Shown here piece after piece: positions 9,830-20,088 of a stretch of DNA of 30,288 nt (position 1 is its first letter; each line of letters opens with the position of its first letter). The stretch spans positions 32,778 through 63,065 of the forward strand of contig WELB01000073.1 in assembly GCA_009602725.1 (NCBI GenBank). The letters are read 5' to 3'. Below the pieces are notes generated by a model. The model was not told the DNA's origin, ran no database searches, and saw only the letters and a list, made by a program, of their open reading frames with translations. A program made the position numbers and the translations under genes. Origin of the DNA: Spirogloea muscicola. Its lineage: Eukaryota > Streptophyta > Zygnematophyceae > Spirogloeales > Spirogloeaceae.

Positions 9830-12800
9830 GCGGCCATCTGGTTGTACAATTGCATCTGCTCCAGCCAGGCAGCCTGCATTGCGGGATCCGTCCCCACCAG
9901 CTGGACTGCACCTCCGCCGCCAGTGCCAGCACTGGGCGGAGCGCTGGCGGGGCCTGCCCCGGCGCCATCCAGGTCCATAGACAGCCTGCCCGGCGGCAGG
10001 CCAGCGCGACCAGCAGCCGCAGCGTTCGCCATGGCCATCATGTGCAAGTAAGGGGACGCCAAACCCGGCCCCAACGGACCGACGTCGCCGCCACCGCCGC
10101 CACCGCCGCCACCGCCACCTGCGGCAGACATGCCCTCTGTTCGTCCTCCACTGCTGGCCTCATTGCCGACCACGCCGAGGTTGCCCCCTCCGCTGGCCAG
10201 CAGCGTCAGCGCGGTCAGGGACTGGGACGACGGCGGCATTGCGAAGGAGCCCAGCGGCGGCGTGGTGAACGCCGGCGGCGGCGGATACGCTCTGACCTCG
10301 ACGCCGTTCCCACCACTGGCGGCGTCTGGGCCACGAATCCCGCTGCCAAAACCTCCATGGGAGAACGGGGTGCCTTGGTATGGAGGTGGCAGCATGTAAC
10401 TTCCCGGCACCCCGCCGCCCATGCTGAGCGGGTAGCCTGATAGCTGGCCGCTGTATGGCCCGGCAGCAGCCGCCGCCAGGTACGTGCCCGCCGGATACGG
10501 CGGCGCTGCGCTGCCTGGTGGGAGGAACTGCGCGATGCTTTGCTGGTACCAAGGGGCCCCTGTGCCAGGGTGCGAGCCGGTGGCTGCAGGGGCGCTGGTG
10601 CCCGCCATCGACCTGGCCAGGAATGCCGGCAGCGGGATGGATCCGACGCCGCTGCTGCCTCCCGGCGGCAAGCCGAAGAACAAGCCCTGAGGCACCGGCA
10701 GCGAGGAGGGCGGCGGCATTGGCACCGTGGAGGCCTCCTCGGCAGCACTGGCCGCCTCGTCCAGCGACGGGCCGTCGTTGAGGTCAAAGTCGAGCACCTG
10801 CCGTTGGCGCTGCGGCGGCGCCGTGATGGCGCTTGAAGGCGCCGGCAGCGACGGCGGGCCGTGGTGGTGGTGGTTCTGCGCCGAGGCGAACAGATCCGTG
10901 TGGCCGACCGACGGCGACAGGTTAGGCCGGAAGAACATGCCGCGCACACCCGACAGTGACGCTGACGCAGCACCGCCACCATCGTTAACCGAGGGCAAGC
11001 CACCATTGGCCGAGGCCGCAAGGCCAGCTGACGCTTGTGACGACGGCGCCAGCATGCCAGCGTCCTGCAGCGCCTGCTCGTCGGTGAAGTTGAGGTCGAT
11101 GTCAAGCGGGACCTTGCGCTTGACACCGCTTCCACCGCCCTTGACTGCGTGAGGCGCCGGCGGCCTGAATGCGCCGCCGGACGCTGCCGGCCTCCATGTG
11201 CTGCTGCCTGGCGCCTCTGGGTGGGGCAGCGCTGGCAGCAGCGGCAACGGCCCGCCGCCGCCGCCGCCGCCACCTCCACNCCGCCGCCGCCGCCGCCGCC
11301 GCCGCCCGCGTTGCCCCCGCTGACGAAGCTATTCAGGTCCAGGCCTCCAGTCGGCCGCAGCTTGTCCTCAACAGCAGCGCCTCCCACAAGCTGCGCAGCC
11401 TTTCCGCTGGGCTTGCGCTTGCGCGTAGATGCCGTGGCACCCGGCTTCTCGGCGGCATTGTCGCCACTACCATTGCCAGCCAGGGCCGCTGCAGCAAGCG
11501 CAATGGCCTTGTTCGCGGCGCGCGTGGCTGCCGCCTTGGCACCCCGTGACGTGGGCGGTGCCTTCTCAGAGGTCGCAGCTGTGGCCGCTGCCGCCGCCGC
11601 GGCCGTGGCGGCCTTCTCCCTTGACAAGCTCCACTGCCGCGAGGGCGTCCCAGCCGGGGTCGACACGGCACTGCTGCTCGCCCCGGCAGCGCCCTTCACC
11701 GTCCGCCCTCGCTTCTCATCTGTGCCGCGCTTCGCAGCTCTGGCGGCCGCTGCCAGCGGCCCATTGATACCTCCTCGCGCCACTTTCCCGCCGTCACGAG
11801 CGCCGGCTGCGGCCGCCGCAGCCGCAGCAGGCTGCGGCGGCTCCGGAAGCTCCCAGGCCGAGAAGCCCTGCTGCTCCCGCGGCAGGGCTTCGCCGCGGCT
11901 GCCGCCGCCAGCGGCCATGGGGCCCTGCGTGCCGCTGGCCTCGGGCTTCTCCCGGCTGGTCGCGCCATCGTTGGCCCAGCCGCCCTCCCGTACGCTCGCA
12001 GCCTCCTCAGCAGCGTGGCCCCCACCGTCCTCGTCCTCCCCGCCGAGGACGGTGTCCGTCTCTGGGTGAGAGCTCGCAGATTCCTCCACTGGCGGCGATG
12101 GGGACCCATGCCCGCGAGGCGCAGCGCCGCCCGCCACGGCGCCCGCCGCGCCCGTCGCGGCGACTGCCGGCGAACCTGCCGAGTCGTCCATGGTCTCGTC
12201 ATCGCCACCCCCGCGACCGCCGGCACCCTCCGCTGCCGTGCCGCGCTCAGCCTCCTCCAATGCCTCCTCCGCCTCCTCCGCTGCATCGAGCTCCTTCCGC
12301 GCCACCTCAAGGCCCGCACCAGCACTCGTACCGTCATCACCTTGAGGTGGCCCTCGGGCGGCCTTGGCCACCTTCACAGAACGCCGAAGTGGCGGTGGCG
12401 GCTCCTTGGCAGCTGCCCTCGCCACCTGCGAGAAAGATCGACGGCTCAAGCGGAGCGGAAGGACCTTACCGCTGGTCATGAGCGACCAGTCACCAGAGCT
12501 CCCGACAAGCAAGCCATTACCGTGGCCACTTGAGAGACCTACGAGAGCAGCGTCCACACCAGCACGCACCTCTGCGCTGGCGGCCAGCTTCGGCTTCTCG
12601 TCCAGTGCGGCGGCGTTGTTTGCCTCCCCGCCACGTCTGTTCGCCGCTGCCAGTCCCTTGCCCCTTTGGTCCTCGACCGTCTCCTTTGCAACCACAGGCG
12701 AGGGCACAACGTTGGCGGCAGCACCACCAGTCGCCGCAGCCAACTTCAGGTCCTCCTCCTCATCGAGGCCCTCCTCACCAGCCGCATCGCCTGGCGAAAG

Positions 12801-15107
12801 CGCTGCCCCGACACGATCCGATGCACCAGCGCCAGCTCCCTGCCTGCCCCCACTGCTCGGTGCTGCATCCCTGCTTGGCACGCTCACCGATACAGCGGTA
12901 ACGACGCCACCGCCGTCGCTGTCCCCCTCGTGCTGCTCATCGCCCGCGAGGCTCGCAGCTGCAGAACTCGCTCTGATGGCCGCCAGCAACGGCTCCATGC
13001 TCTCCGCCGTCGCCCGCCGCAGCGCCTCTCTCCTGACCGAGGGCCGGCTGGTAGCGGCCGTGGCGGCGGCTTCGAGTATCAACGGCACCTTGGCGGCATC
13101 GGTGTCCTCAACATCCTTAACATCCTGCGCTTCATCCATCGCAGCGACCGCCTCTGCTTGCGTGCCTCCACCAGTGTCCTTCTTGGTGGCCCGCTGCTCG
13201 TGTGCCTCACTCAGGCCGGCACCCAACGCCCCCCTCTCCTTGCTGTCTTTCGCAGCTACCGGCTGCTCCTCCCTGCTGGTGGCAACTGGCAGCAGCGGCC
13301 ATGCCGTGTCCACTCTCTGGTCCCGCTCCTTGCTGGTTAAGCCACCTTCATCCTTCCTCGGCGCCCCCGCCGGCTTCTGCACCTCCACATCCACGTTCAT
13401 GGCTCCCGCACCAGCCTCTGCTGAGGTCTCGCCAATGCCCTCGCCACCAGCCGGCGGTACAGCTGCCGCAGGCTGCCGCCGTCCATCGCCTGCTGGACCT
13501 GGCGTCTGCGACTCGCTCTTAAGGGCTGCCCCCGCCTGCGTGCCATCCTCCACTCCCAGCTGGCAGCCATGTCCGTGCTGCTTCGGCGCCACCTGCTGCC
13601 CCAGCAGCCGTGGCAATGCAGCGCTGCTCCCCACCTCGGTAGGCTCGTCCACGCGGCCATCACCGCCAAACAGCTTCGTGATGCTGCTTCGTCCACCGCC
13701 ATCTCTGTGTTCACCCGCCTCGCCGCCGTGGCCGCCACCAAGCTTGGCATGACCTTCTGCTGTGCTACGTCCTACCCCGGTGCTGTCTGCTCGACACTCC
13801 CCCAAGGCGCCCAGCAAGTCTGCATTGTCGTCGACTCTTCTGCTCACAGCTGCTGCAGAAGCAGCAGCTGCGCCTGCCGTTGGCGCAGGCACGCTGCGGT
13901 CCTCCTTGCTCGTCGAGCCCCACGAGCCTTCGCCAACTTCGCCTGGGGCTGCGGTGCCAGTCGTTGCATCGCCGACAGCCTGCACCACAACCGTGGAGTC
14001 AACTCCCACCGAGACAGCTGTTGATGGGATCCTGCACTTCAAGCGGCAGATGGTGGCGGCAGCTTGGGATGGCAAAAGCAAAGGGCTCCGACCTCCGCGT
14101 CCGCTGCCCTCGTGGCCCACTCCTTGTCGGCCGCCACCTCGGTAGGGCGCGGCGCTTCCACGGCTTGCTGTGCGGCGGCTGCTGCTGCCGCTGCAGACGC
14201 GTCGCCGCCCTTCTTGGGCCCGTCACCGCTGCTCGTGCCGCTGGCCAGAGGGCTTGAGCCAGCGGTGCCAAGCGCTGCTTCCCCATTGCCGCCAGGAGAG
14301 GCGGCCTTGGCCTGCCAACGACAAGGCGACGGCGACGACGGCGCCAGCGTTTTAGTCCAAGGTCAGACTTGCAGCACCATGGGTTGCCGCTGCCGCTGCA
14401 ACTGCGACCTCGTGCGTTCCAGTGCCCCTAGCAAGCCTGCCTCGTCATGGCCCGCAAGGGCCGGCCAGTTGTGCGAGCACAAGCATGCCTCGCACTGGAG
14501 GCAGCATGCAGGCAGGGGGGGCTGGGAGGAGGAGCGAGCAACCGCCGCACCTTGACGAGCTCCTGCTCGGCGAGCGTGTCGTCCACGCGGCGCTTCCAGA
14601 TGTCCTTGAGGCGGCGCGACTGGCGCTGCACGTCGGCATTGCGGTGCGTCTTGAGGTGGTTCACGGACTTGCCGACGGAGCAAGCCTTGAGCGCCTCCAG
14701 GCCGACCGGCAGGCGGTCCAGCGCCGCCAGCAGCGCCAGCAGGAGCTCGTCGGCGCCGGCATCCGCCGCGCCGCCGCCGCTGCCGCCGCCGCCCTCGNNN
14801 NNNNNNNNNNNNNNNNNNNNNNNNNNNNNNNNNNNNNNNNNNNNNNNNNNNNNNNNNNNNNNNNNNNNNNNNNNNNNNNNNNNNNNNNNNNNNNNNNNNN
14901 NNNNNNNNNNNNNNNNNNNNNNNNNNNNNNNNNNNNNNNNNNNNNNNNNNNNNNNNNNNNNNNNNNNNNNNNNNNNNNNNNNNNNNNNNNNNNNNNNNNN
15001 NNNNNNNNNNNNNNNNNNNNNNNNNNNNNNNNNNNNNNNNNNNNNNNNNNNNNNNNNNNNNNNNNNNNNNNNNNNNNNNNNNNNNNNNNNNNGGCGGAGG
15101 GCTGCAT
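9520..15107 (-). CDS. Large TFIIS-LW-domain, DLN-motif nuclear protein (plant SUO-like), gene model incomplete
   Basis: Probably a chromatin or transcription-elongation regulator. Nearest the gap, an exon ending at 14551 encodes a TFIIS N-terminal (LW) domain: LEALKACSVGKSVNHLKTHR, then LKDIWKRRVD. It splices in phase 0 to an exon starting at 14311 (AKAASPGGNGEAALG). The main exon probably begins at 14031 and runs to TGA at 9520; the junction between 14121 and 14031 is tentative. Downstream are a long disordered Ala/Gly/Glu region, a basic RKRKPSG patch, and DLN motifs: GGLDLNSF, PLDIDLNFTDE, LDFDLNDGPSLDE. A Gln/His-rich tract follows near the C terminus. The frame changes at the N of 11280, inside poly-Gly codons. 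Plant SUO proteins combine BAH, LW and DLN motifs; no BAH is visible and it could lie in the N gap. An ATG at 15105-15107 is only a candidate start. Confidence 0.72.
9766..9828 (+). repeat. CTG/CAG and GTG/CAC trinucleotide tract (poly-Gln/His codons)
   Basis: A (CTG)14 run at 9787-9828, preceded by GTG repeats, encodes poly-Gln followed by a His/Gln-rich stretch on the minus strand within the SUO-like gene. It is a pure repeat and likely to vary in length. Confidence 0.85.
11246..11312. repeat. GCC/GGC microsatellite with an ambiguous base, frame break point
   Basis: Near-pure GCC units flank a single N at 11280. On the minus strand both sides encode Gly runs, but in different frames: the frame open through 14031 ends here and the frame with the stop at 9520 begins here. 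One additional base (modulo 3) at the N would join them, pointing to an unresolved repeat length rather than a real frameshift. Confidence 0.8.
14798..15092. other. Assembly gap (295 N)
   Basis: A run of N interrupts the 5' part of the SUO-like gene just upstream of its LW domain, flanked by GCC-rich sequence. The true length and frame across it are unknown; any protein frame through it is meaningless. Confidence 0.99.
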
Positions 15108-15363
15108 CTCCACGCCGCGGCGCGCGGCCGCCGCGTCCGGCGGCTGCGGCAGCGGGCGCAGCGCGCGCGCGAGTGGCGAGGGCGAGGGCGGAGGAGACTT
15201 TCCGCTGCTCTGGGCTGGCGCAGCCCCCCCCCGCCCCTGCCCCGTCTCCTCCCTCCCCGCCCTCCCTCCCCGGCAGGCCCCCAGTCGCTTGCCGCAGCAC
15301 TCCCCCGTCTACGTTCCTCCCGCACCCCCCGCAGGGCACACTCCCTCCTCAGCCCGGGGGGAA

Positions 15364-15399
15364 GCGGCTGCTGATATTAAAAGAGCGGCTGTGAAAGCT
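15364..15399 (-). promoter_or_regulatory. Shared 36-bp promoter-region element, copy 1
   Basis: Read on the minus strand, toward the SUO-like gene, this contains ACAGCCGCTCTTTT, then A, then ATATCAGCAGCC. The same element, differing at only a few positions, lies at 23305-23338 in the same orientation relative to the inositol monophosphatase gene. The TTTTAATATC core is TATA-like. Whether it is a core promoter module or a dispersed repeat cannot be decided here. Confidence 0.55.
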
Positions 15400-15439
15400 A
15401 AAAGCCCGGAGGGAGGAAGCTCGTCCTGGAAGAAGATAT

Positions 15440-15699
15440 CGTGTATTTGAAACAAACGAAGGCCAAATGGCCAAGTACAAAGGCACGCACATCTTAAGAC
15501 CTACATAACCTACTGTAGATTGACCCGCTCAGAAACCACGGGTCAAAACATAAAGGTCGCTAACCGATGCCTGGATACTAGATGGCAGATACGAAGCCCT
15601 TCTGGTACCAACTAGAGCTCGCCCAGCTTTCTGGTGCAAAGCATTAGCCTGAGCACGCTGCAAACAGGCCGAAACTCGTCGTCGCAACAACGACAGATA
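15440..15699 (-). repeat. LTR-like direct repeat copy R1
   Basis: A 260-bp unit running from CGTGTATTTGAAA to CGACAGATA that matches R2 (15846-16101) at well above 90% by eye. Differences are mostly single substitutions and small indels. The two units are separated by 146 bp that include AAAGTGGCTCTCCCC, a motif reused at 20.0 kb. Confidence 0.85.
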
Positions 15700-15845
15700 A
15701 GCAGCTGGCAAGCCCATCTCAGCCGGGAACACATCTGCATGTCGTGTGTAGCCTAGATTGGAAGAAGGCGGCGGCTGTGAAGCAAAGAAAGTGGCTCTCC
15801 CCAAACGGGCTGTGAATGAAGCAAGCTCTCCGAAAGGAAAAATTT

Positions 15846-16101
15846 CGTGTATTTGAAATAGGCCAAATGGCCAAGTACGAAGGCAAGCACATCTTAAGAC
15901 CTACATAACCTACAGTAGATTGACCCGCTCAGTAACCACGGGTCAAAACATGAAGGTCGCTAACCGATGCCTGAATACTAGATGGCAGATACGAAGCCGT
16001 TATGCCACCAACTAGAGCTATCGCCCAGCTTTCTGGTGCAAAGCATTAGCCTGAGCACGCTGCAAACAGGCCGAAACTCGTCGTCGCAAGAACGACAGAT
16101 A
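15846..16101 (-). repeat. LTR-like direct repeat copy R2
   Basis: Second copy of the R1 unit, lying just inside the probable LTR start at 16141 on the minus strand. Having two near-identical units in tandem at the 3' side of one element suggests an internal LTR duplication or an adjacent solo LTR. A diverged third copy lies in fibrillin intron 1. Confidence 0.85.
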
Positions 16102-16247
16102 TGCACCATATGCAACATCACCAAACGGCTGGATCATTACATACCTCCCCACTCTGGTGTTCACGTCCTCGGGAACAACGAGAGAACAGCCGACAGGTAT
16201 TAAGATGCCCGACGGCTGCTGCCTTTACCAAGCCTAGGAGAATCACC

Positions 16248-17851
16248 ACCCTTGGCCAGATATTCCCTGAGAGCATCTGGACAATTTGCCAAATTGGCCG
16301 CAGGCTCCCACGTGTTGTGCTCAGGCCCATACCCGAGCCACTTCACTCACGGGTTTTACGCCCTCGAGGCTTGTCCCTGTGAGACAAGACCTCTTCCACC
16401 TCAAGCTCAAGATCATCCTCGATGACTAGTGGAGGTGGGGGCGGTTGGACACGACCATCCGAAAGGAAGGCCCTCAGCTGAGAAACACGGAAGACGTCAT
16501 GGACCTTCCAATGCATCGGTGTCGTCAGCTCGTAGGACACCTTGACCACAAGGCGTACTATTGCAAATGGTCCAACCCACTTGGGCAGCAACTTGCGCGT
16601 ACCCACAGCCCGCAAGGATAAGTGCTTCGTGCTCAGCAGCACTTGCGCACCAACATCGAAGGACACGTCCTTCCGATATTTGTCAGCATGAGCCTTCTGG
16701 TGACTTTGGGCAATTTCAAAGAAATGCCGAGCTCGTCTCTGAGCCTCCAAGAGGGTCCCAGTACGCTACCGCGGCGGGAACCCGTTCCGGCCTCCCCACC
16801 TGAAGTGGAGCTCGGGGATGCTACCATAGTTGAGGAAGCATGGAGTCTCCTTTGTGGACGCATGATAGGCATTGTGAACAGCATATTCAGCTTGAGCCAA
16901 ATAGTCATCCCAGTCATTCTGGCTAGGATTGACAAAGTGCCTCAACATGTCCTCGAGAACTTGATTCATTCGCTCAATTTGGCCATCCGTTTGTGGATGA
17001 AAGGCTGTGGACATGGACTGCTGCGTGCCAATAAGCTTGCAGACTTCTTTCCAGAAATGACCTGTAAAGCGAGGATCGCGGTCCGAGACCAGCCTCTCAG
17101 GTACTCCATGTAGCTTCCACACCTTATCCACAAATATGCCAGCGAATCCTTCGTTGATGCCCGCGTAGTAGTGGGAGCAAAATGCACCATCTTACTCAGG
17201 CATTCACGAGGACGACAGTGGCATCACAGCCGTTCCGCGTCTTAGGCAATTGTGTGATAAAATCCGCACTTACATCAGACCAATCCCGCTCCGGAATCTG
17301 CAAGGGCTGAAGTAATCCGGCCGGCTTGCCAGAGATTGCCTTACTACGCTGGCATGTGGCACAGCTTGCCACAAAAGCGCGCACCTGGGCTGAGAAGCCC
17401 TTCCACCAAGAGAGGCGTCGCACAGCCTGTTTGGTTTTGCTCACTCCCAATGACCACTGTAAGGCGTATCATGCAGCTCCTGCATTATGTCTGTGCGCAA
17501 GGCTTTGCAGTTCGGGACCACAATAGCGTCGCCTTGCCACCAGAAGCCTTTGTCATCAGTGAGGGTGCTTACGTTGGCGGCTTCATCAAACCATGGGTCT
17601 GTGCCATACCCTTCACGGATGCGCACGTAGAGCTCAGAGAGCTCAGCCGTGGTGTGCCGAGAAACTTGACGAGTCGGACGCAGTCCTGCAGCCCGCACTC
17701 CAGAAGCATTCAAGGAAGCCAACACATCAGCCCCGCGAATGTTGCGACTCACAGGGTCTGCAACATTAAGACGTCCAGGGCGATAAAACCACTGGAATTT
17801 GAATTGTGCCGTGCACTCAGCCCATCGAGCTTGACGCCTAGTCAAATGTGT
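16248..17851 (-). pseudogene. Degraded gypsy pol 3' part: RNase H end, integrase, chromodomain
   Basis: Recognisable segments in order: YRPGRLNVADPVSR (RNase H end); CATCQRSKAISGKPAG (integrase zinc finger, from about 17450); LVSDRDPRFTGHFWKEVCK and AFHPQTDGQIERMNQVLE (integrase core, 17131-16766); then KVHDVFRVSQLRAFL and, after a frameshift near 16355, VKWLGYGPEHNTWEPAANL (chromodomain). A base loss near 17200 destroys the first catalytic Asp region and creates a stop. The chromodomain places it among chromoviruses. It is non-functional. Confidence 0.9.
17021..17851 (-). repeat. Left arm of a large inverted repeat (retroelement integrase copy)
   Basis: The reverse complement of this segment matches 19117-19933 at about 95% by eye, from the RNase H end to the integrase core. 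The arms are about 0.82 kb with a spacer of about 1.27 kb that contains the plus-strand RT region. Confidence 0.85.
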
Positions 17852-18968
17852 GTGAATGCTGCGGTTCACATGGCGGGGTTCTTGATAAGCTGCTGGAAGA
17901 GTTTGCGGATGTGTTTCCCGACTCTCTTCCGGACTGTCTACCTCCTCACTGAGGTGTGGCTCATACAATATCATTGGAGCCAGGCGCTCACCCGCCTTGC
18001 CGTCCCATGTACCGGCTGAGCCCTCTCGATTTTCGGGAAATGCAATCCCAGGTCGAGGACCTGTTGGCGAAGGGCTACGTAGAGCCATCTCAGTCGCCAT
18101 ACGGAGCACCCATCCTCTTTGTCAAAAAGAAGGATGGCACTCTACGGATGTGCATTCATTATCGGGCTTTGAATAAGCTTACTATCAAGAATCGATACCC
18201 ATTGCCTCGGATAGATGATCTCTTCGATTGGCTTGCACTACTGGGGGCTACTGTGTTCAGCTCCCTGGACCTGGCAAGTGGGTATCATCAAATTCGAATC
18301 ACGCCTGCGGATGTTTTGAAGTTGGCATTCCTTACGCCGCTTGGACATATTCAGTTCAAGGTGCTGAGTTTTGGTTTGACCAATGCACCCGCTACATTCC
18401 AGGCGGTGATGTCGAGGGCCTCTGGCCCCCTGCTCTACGATTTTGTGCTGACGACATACTGGTGTTCAGCAAAACGCCTGAGAATCACGTGAGGCACCTG
18501 CGCCGAGTGCTGCAGTTGCTGCGTGGACATCAATTGTATGCCAAGAGCTCCAAGTGCGCATTGAACCAGCCAGAGCTGACATAACTCGGGCATGTCGTGG
18601 GCAAAGACGGCATACGTGTCGACCCCAAGAAGACTTCGGTCGTACGGGATTGGCTTGTGCCACAAACTGTGCCTCAATTGCGCTCCTTTTTGGAATTCGC
18701 AAATTTCTAAAAGGCTACGGGAACTTGGCACTTCCTCTTACGATGACTCGTAAGGACTTACCTTGGGATTGGTCGTCCGAATGCTAGAGGGCATTTGCGG
18801 GAATACAGCAGGCGTTGACATCTCCGCCTGTGTTGGCCTTTCCTCGTGAAGGCGTGCCATATGAACTCGTCTGCAATGCCTCTTTGACCGACATTGGTGC
18901 CGTGCTCTTGCAAGAGGGTCACCCGTTAGCGTTTGAGAGTCCGCTTGCTGATCCCTGCAGAGCGAAAT

Positions 18969-19006
18969 TACACTACGGGCGAGCAGGTACACTACGGGCG
19001 AGCAGG
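18969..19006 (+). repeat. 19-bp tandem duplication inside RNase H relic
   Basis: TACACTACGGGCGAGCAGG occurs twice in a row. One copy corresponds to the conserved YTTGEQ motif; the extra copy is a later slippage or repair event that breaks the frame. Confidence 0.9.
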
Positions 19007-19116
19007 AATTGCTGGCTGTGGTGCACGCCTTACGTGTCGGGCGTTGCTACCTGGAAGGTGTGGCATTTACGGTTGTCACGGATCATTGCCCGTTGACATA
19101 TTTCCACACGCAGCAG

Positions 19117-19933
19117 CATTTGACTAGGCGTCGAGCTCGATGGGCTGAGTGGATGGCACAATTTGATTTCCAGTGGGTTTATCGCCCTGGACGTCTTAAT
19201 GTTGCAGACCCTGTGAGTCGCGGCGCTGATGCGTTGGCTTCCTTAAATGATTCTGGAGTGCGGGCTGCAGGACTGCGTCCCACACGTCAAGCTTCTCGGC
19301 ACACCACGGCTGTGCTCTCTGAGTTCTACGTGTGTATCTGTAAAGGGTATGGCACAGACCCATCGTTTGCTGAAGCCGCCGACGTAAGCACCCCACTGAT
19401 GACAAAGGCTTCTGGTGACAAGGCGACGCTATTGTGGTCCCGAACTGCAAAGCCTTGCGCACAGACATAATGCAGGAGCTGCATGATACGCCTTACAGTG
19501 GTCGTTTGGGAGTGAGCAAAGCCAAACAGGCTGTGCGACGCCTCGTTTGGTAGAAGGGCTTTTCAGCCCAGGTGCGCGCTTCTGTGGCAAGCTGTGCCAC
19601 ATGCCAGCGTAGTAAGGCAATCTCTGGCAAGCCGGCCGGATTACTTCAGCCCTTGCAGATTCCGGAGCGGAATTGGTCTGATGTAAGTGCGGATTTATCG
19701 CACAATTGCCTAAGACGCGGAACGGCTATGATGCCATTGTCGTCTTCGTGGATTGCCTGAGTAAGATGGTGCATTTTGCTCCCACTATTCGCGGGCATCA
19801 GCGAAACTTTCACTGGCATATTTGTGTATAAGGTGTGGAGCTACATGGAGTACCTGAGGGGCTGGTCTCGGACCGCGATCCTCGCTATACAGGTCACTTC
19901 TGGAAAGAAGTCTGCAAGCTTATCGGCACGCAG
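19117..19933 (+). repeat. Right arm of the large inverted repeat
   Basis: Inverted partner of 17021-17851. Unlike the left arm it retains the integrase residues VFVDCLSKM, but it is cut off shortly after the LVSDRDP-equivalent region. Confidence 0.85.
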
Positions 19934-20002
19934 TAGATGCAAGTCGGAAAAACTAGCCCTGCGGATAGACATCGCCCTGACGGAAGCCGGAGGCCGCCGC
20001 CA

Positions 20003-20088
20003 AAGAAGTGGCTCTCCCAATGGGGGCAAGGGCTGTGCGAAGCAAAAGAAGTGGCTCTCCCAATGGGGGCATTGGCTGTGAGAAGCCA
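20003..20088 (+). repeat. Two tandem 43-bp units
   Basis: Each unit starts AAGAAGTGGCTCTCCCAATG and ends near GGCTGTGxGAAGC; the period is 43 bp (starts at 20003 and 20046). A related single unit lies at about 15775-15820 beside the LTR-like repeats. This ties the stretch to the same retroelement family. Confidence 0.85.

Larger units (their letters stand above)
15440..17851 (-). mobile_element. Truncated Ty3/gypsy chromovirus (3' half), minus strand
   Basis: In minus-strand order this holds the RNase H end, the integrase zinc-binding and core domains, a chromodomain, a purine-rich tract, and an LTR-like 3' region. The LTR probably begins at 16141 with TGTAATGATCC, directly after GAGTGGGGAGGTA, a plausible polypurine tract. 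The 5' half (gag, protease, RT) is missing. The break at about 17851 abuts the oppositely oriented copy. Frameshifts and stops show that it is dead. Confidence 0.85.
17876..19933 (+). mobile_element. 5'- and 3'-truncated Ty3/gypsy pol fragment, plus strand
   Basis: Begins inside the region just before RT (LLEEFADVFPDSLPDCLPPH, followed by TGA) and runs through RT, RNase H and integrase. It stops abruptly within the integrase core after KEVCKLIGTQ-like sequence, where unrelated repeat sequence starts. No gag, protease, chromodomain or flanking LTR is attached. It belongs to the same family as the neighbouring minus-strand copy. Confidence 0.85.
17876..19933 (+). pseudogene. Degraded gypsy reverse transcriptase / RNase H / integrase
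   Basis: RT motifs are clear at 18018-18420: [61 protein letters not shown] deletion near 18440 removes the residues before the catalytic DD and shifts frame; [14 protein letters not shown] continues in another frame. In-frame stops follow LNQPELT, FANF and WSSEC. RNase H reads VCNASLTDIGAVLLQEG, with Asn in place of the usual catalytic Asp. A 19-bp tandem duplication (18969-18987 and 18988-19006) shifts frame again. Integrase continues to 19933. It cannot encode an active enzyme. Confidence 0.9.

Noticed and set aside
9751-10440. Plus-strand frames with poly-Leu or poly-Cys runs
   Set aside because: These are the antisense of the CAG/CAC tract of the SUO-like gene, not membrane or metal-binding proteins.
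11149-13752. Several long plus-strand frames opposite the SUO-like gene
   Set aside because: Ala/Pro/Arg/Ser-rich translations without motifs; they mirror the codon bias of the minus-strand coding exon.
14363-15450. Frames reading through the N gap
   Set aside because: The gap length is not reliable, so translations across it are meaningless; only the LW-domain exon beside it is supported.
17852-18109. Minus-strand extension of the integrase frame past 17851
   Set aside because: This part is antisense to the RT region of the plus-strand copy and has no retroelement motif on the minus strand.
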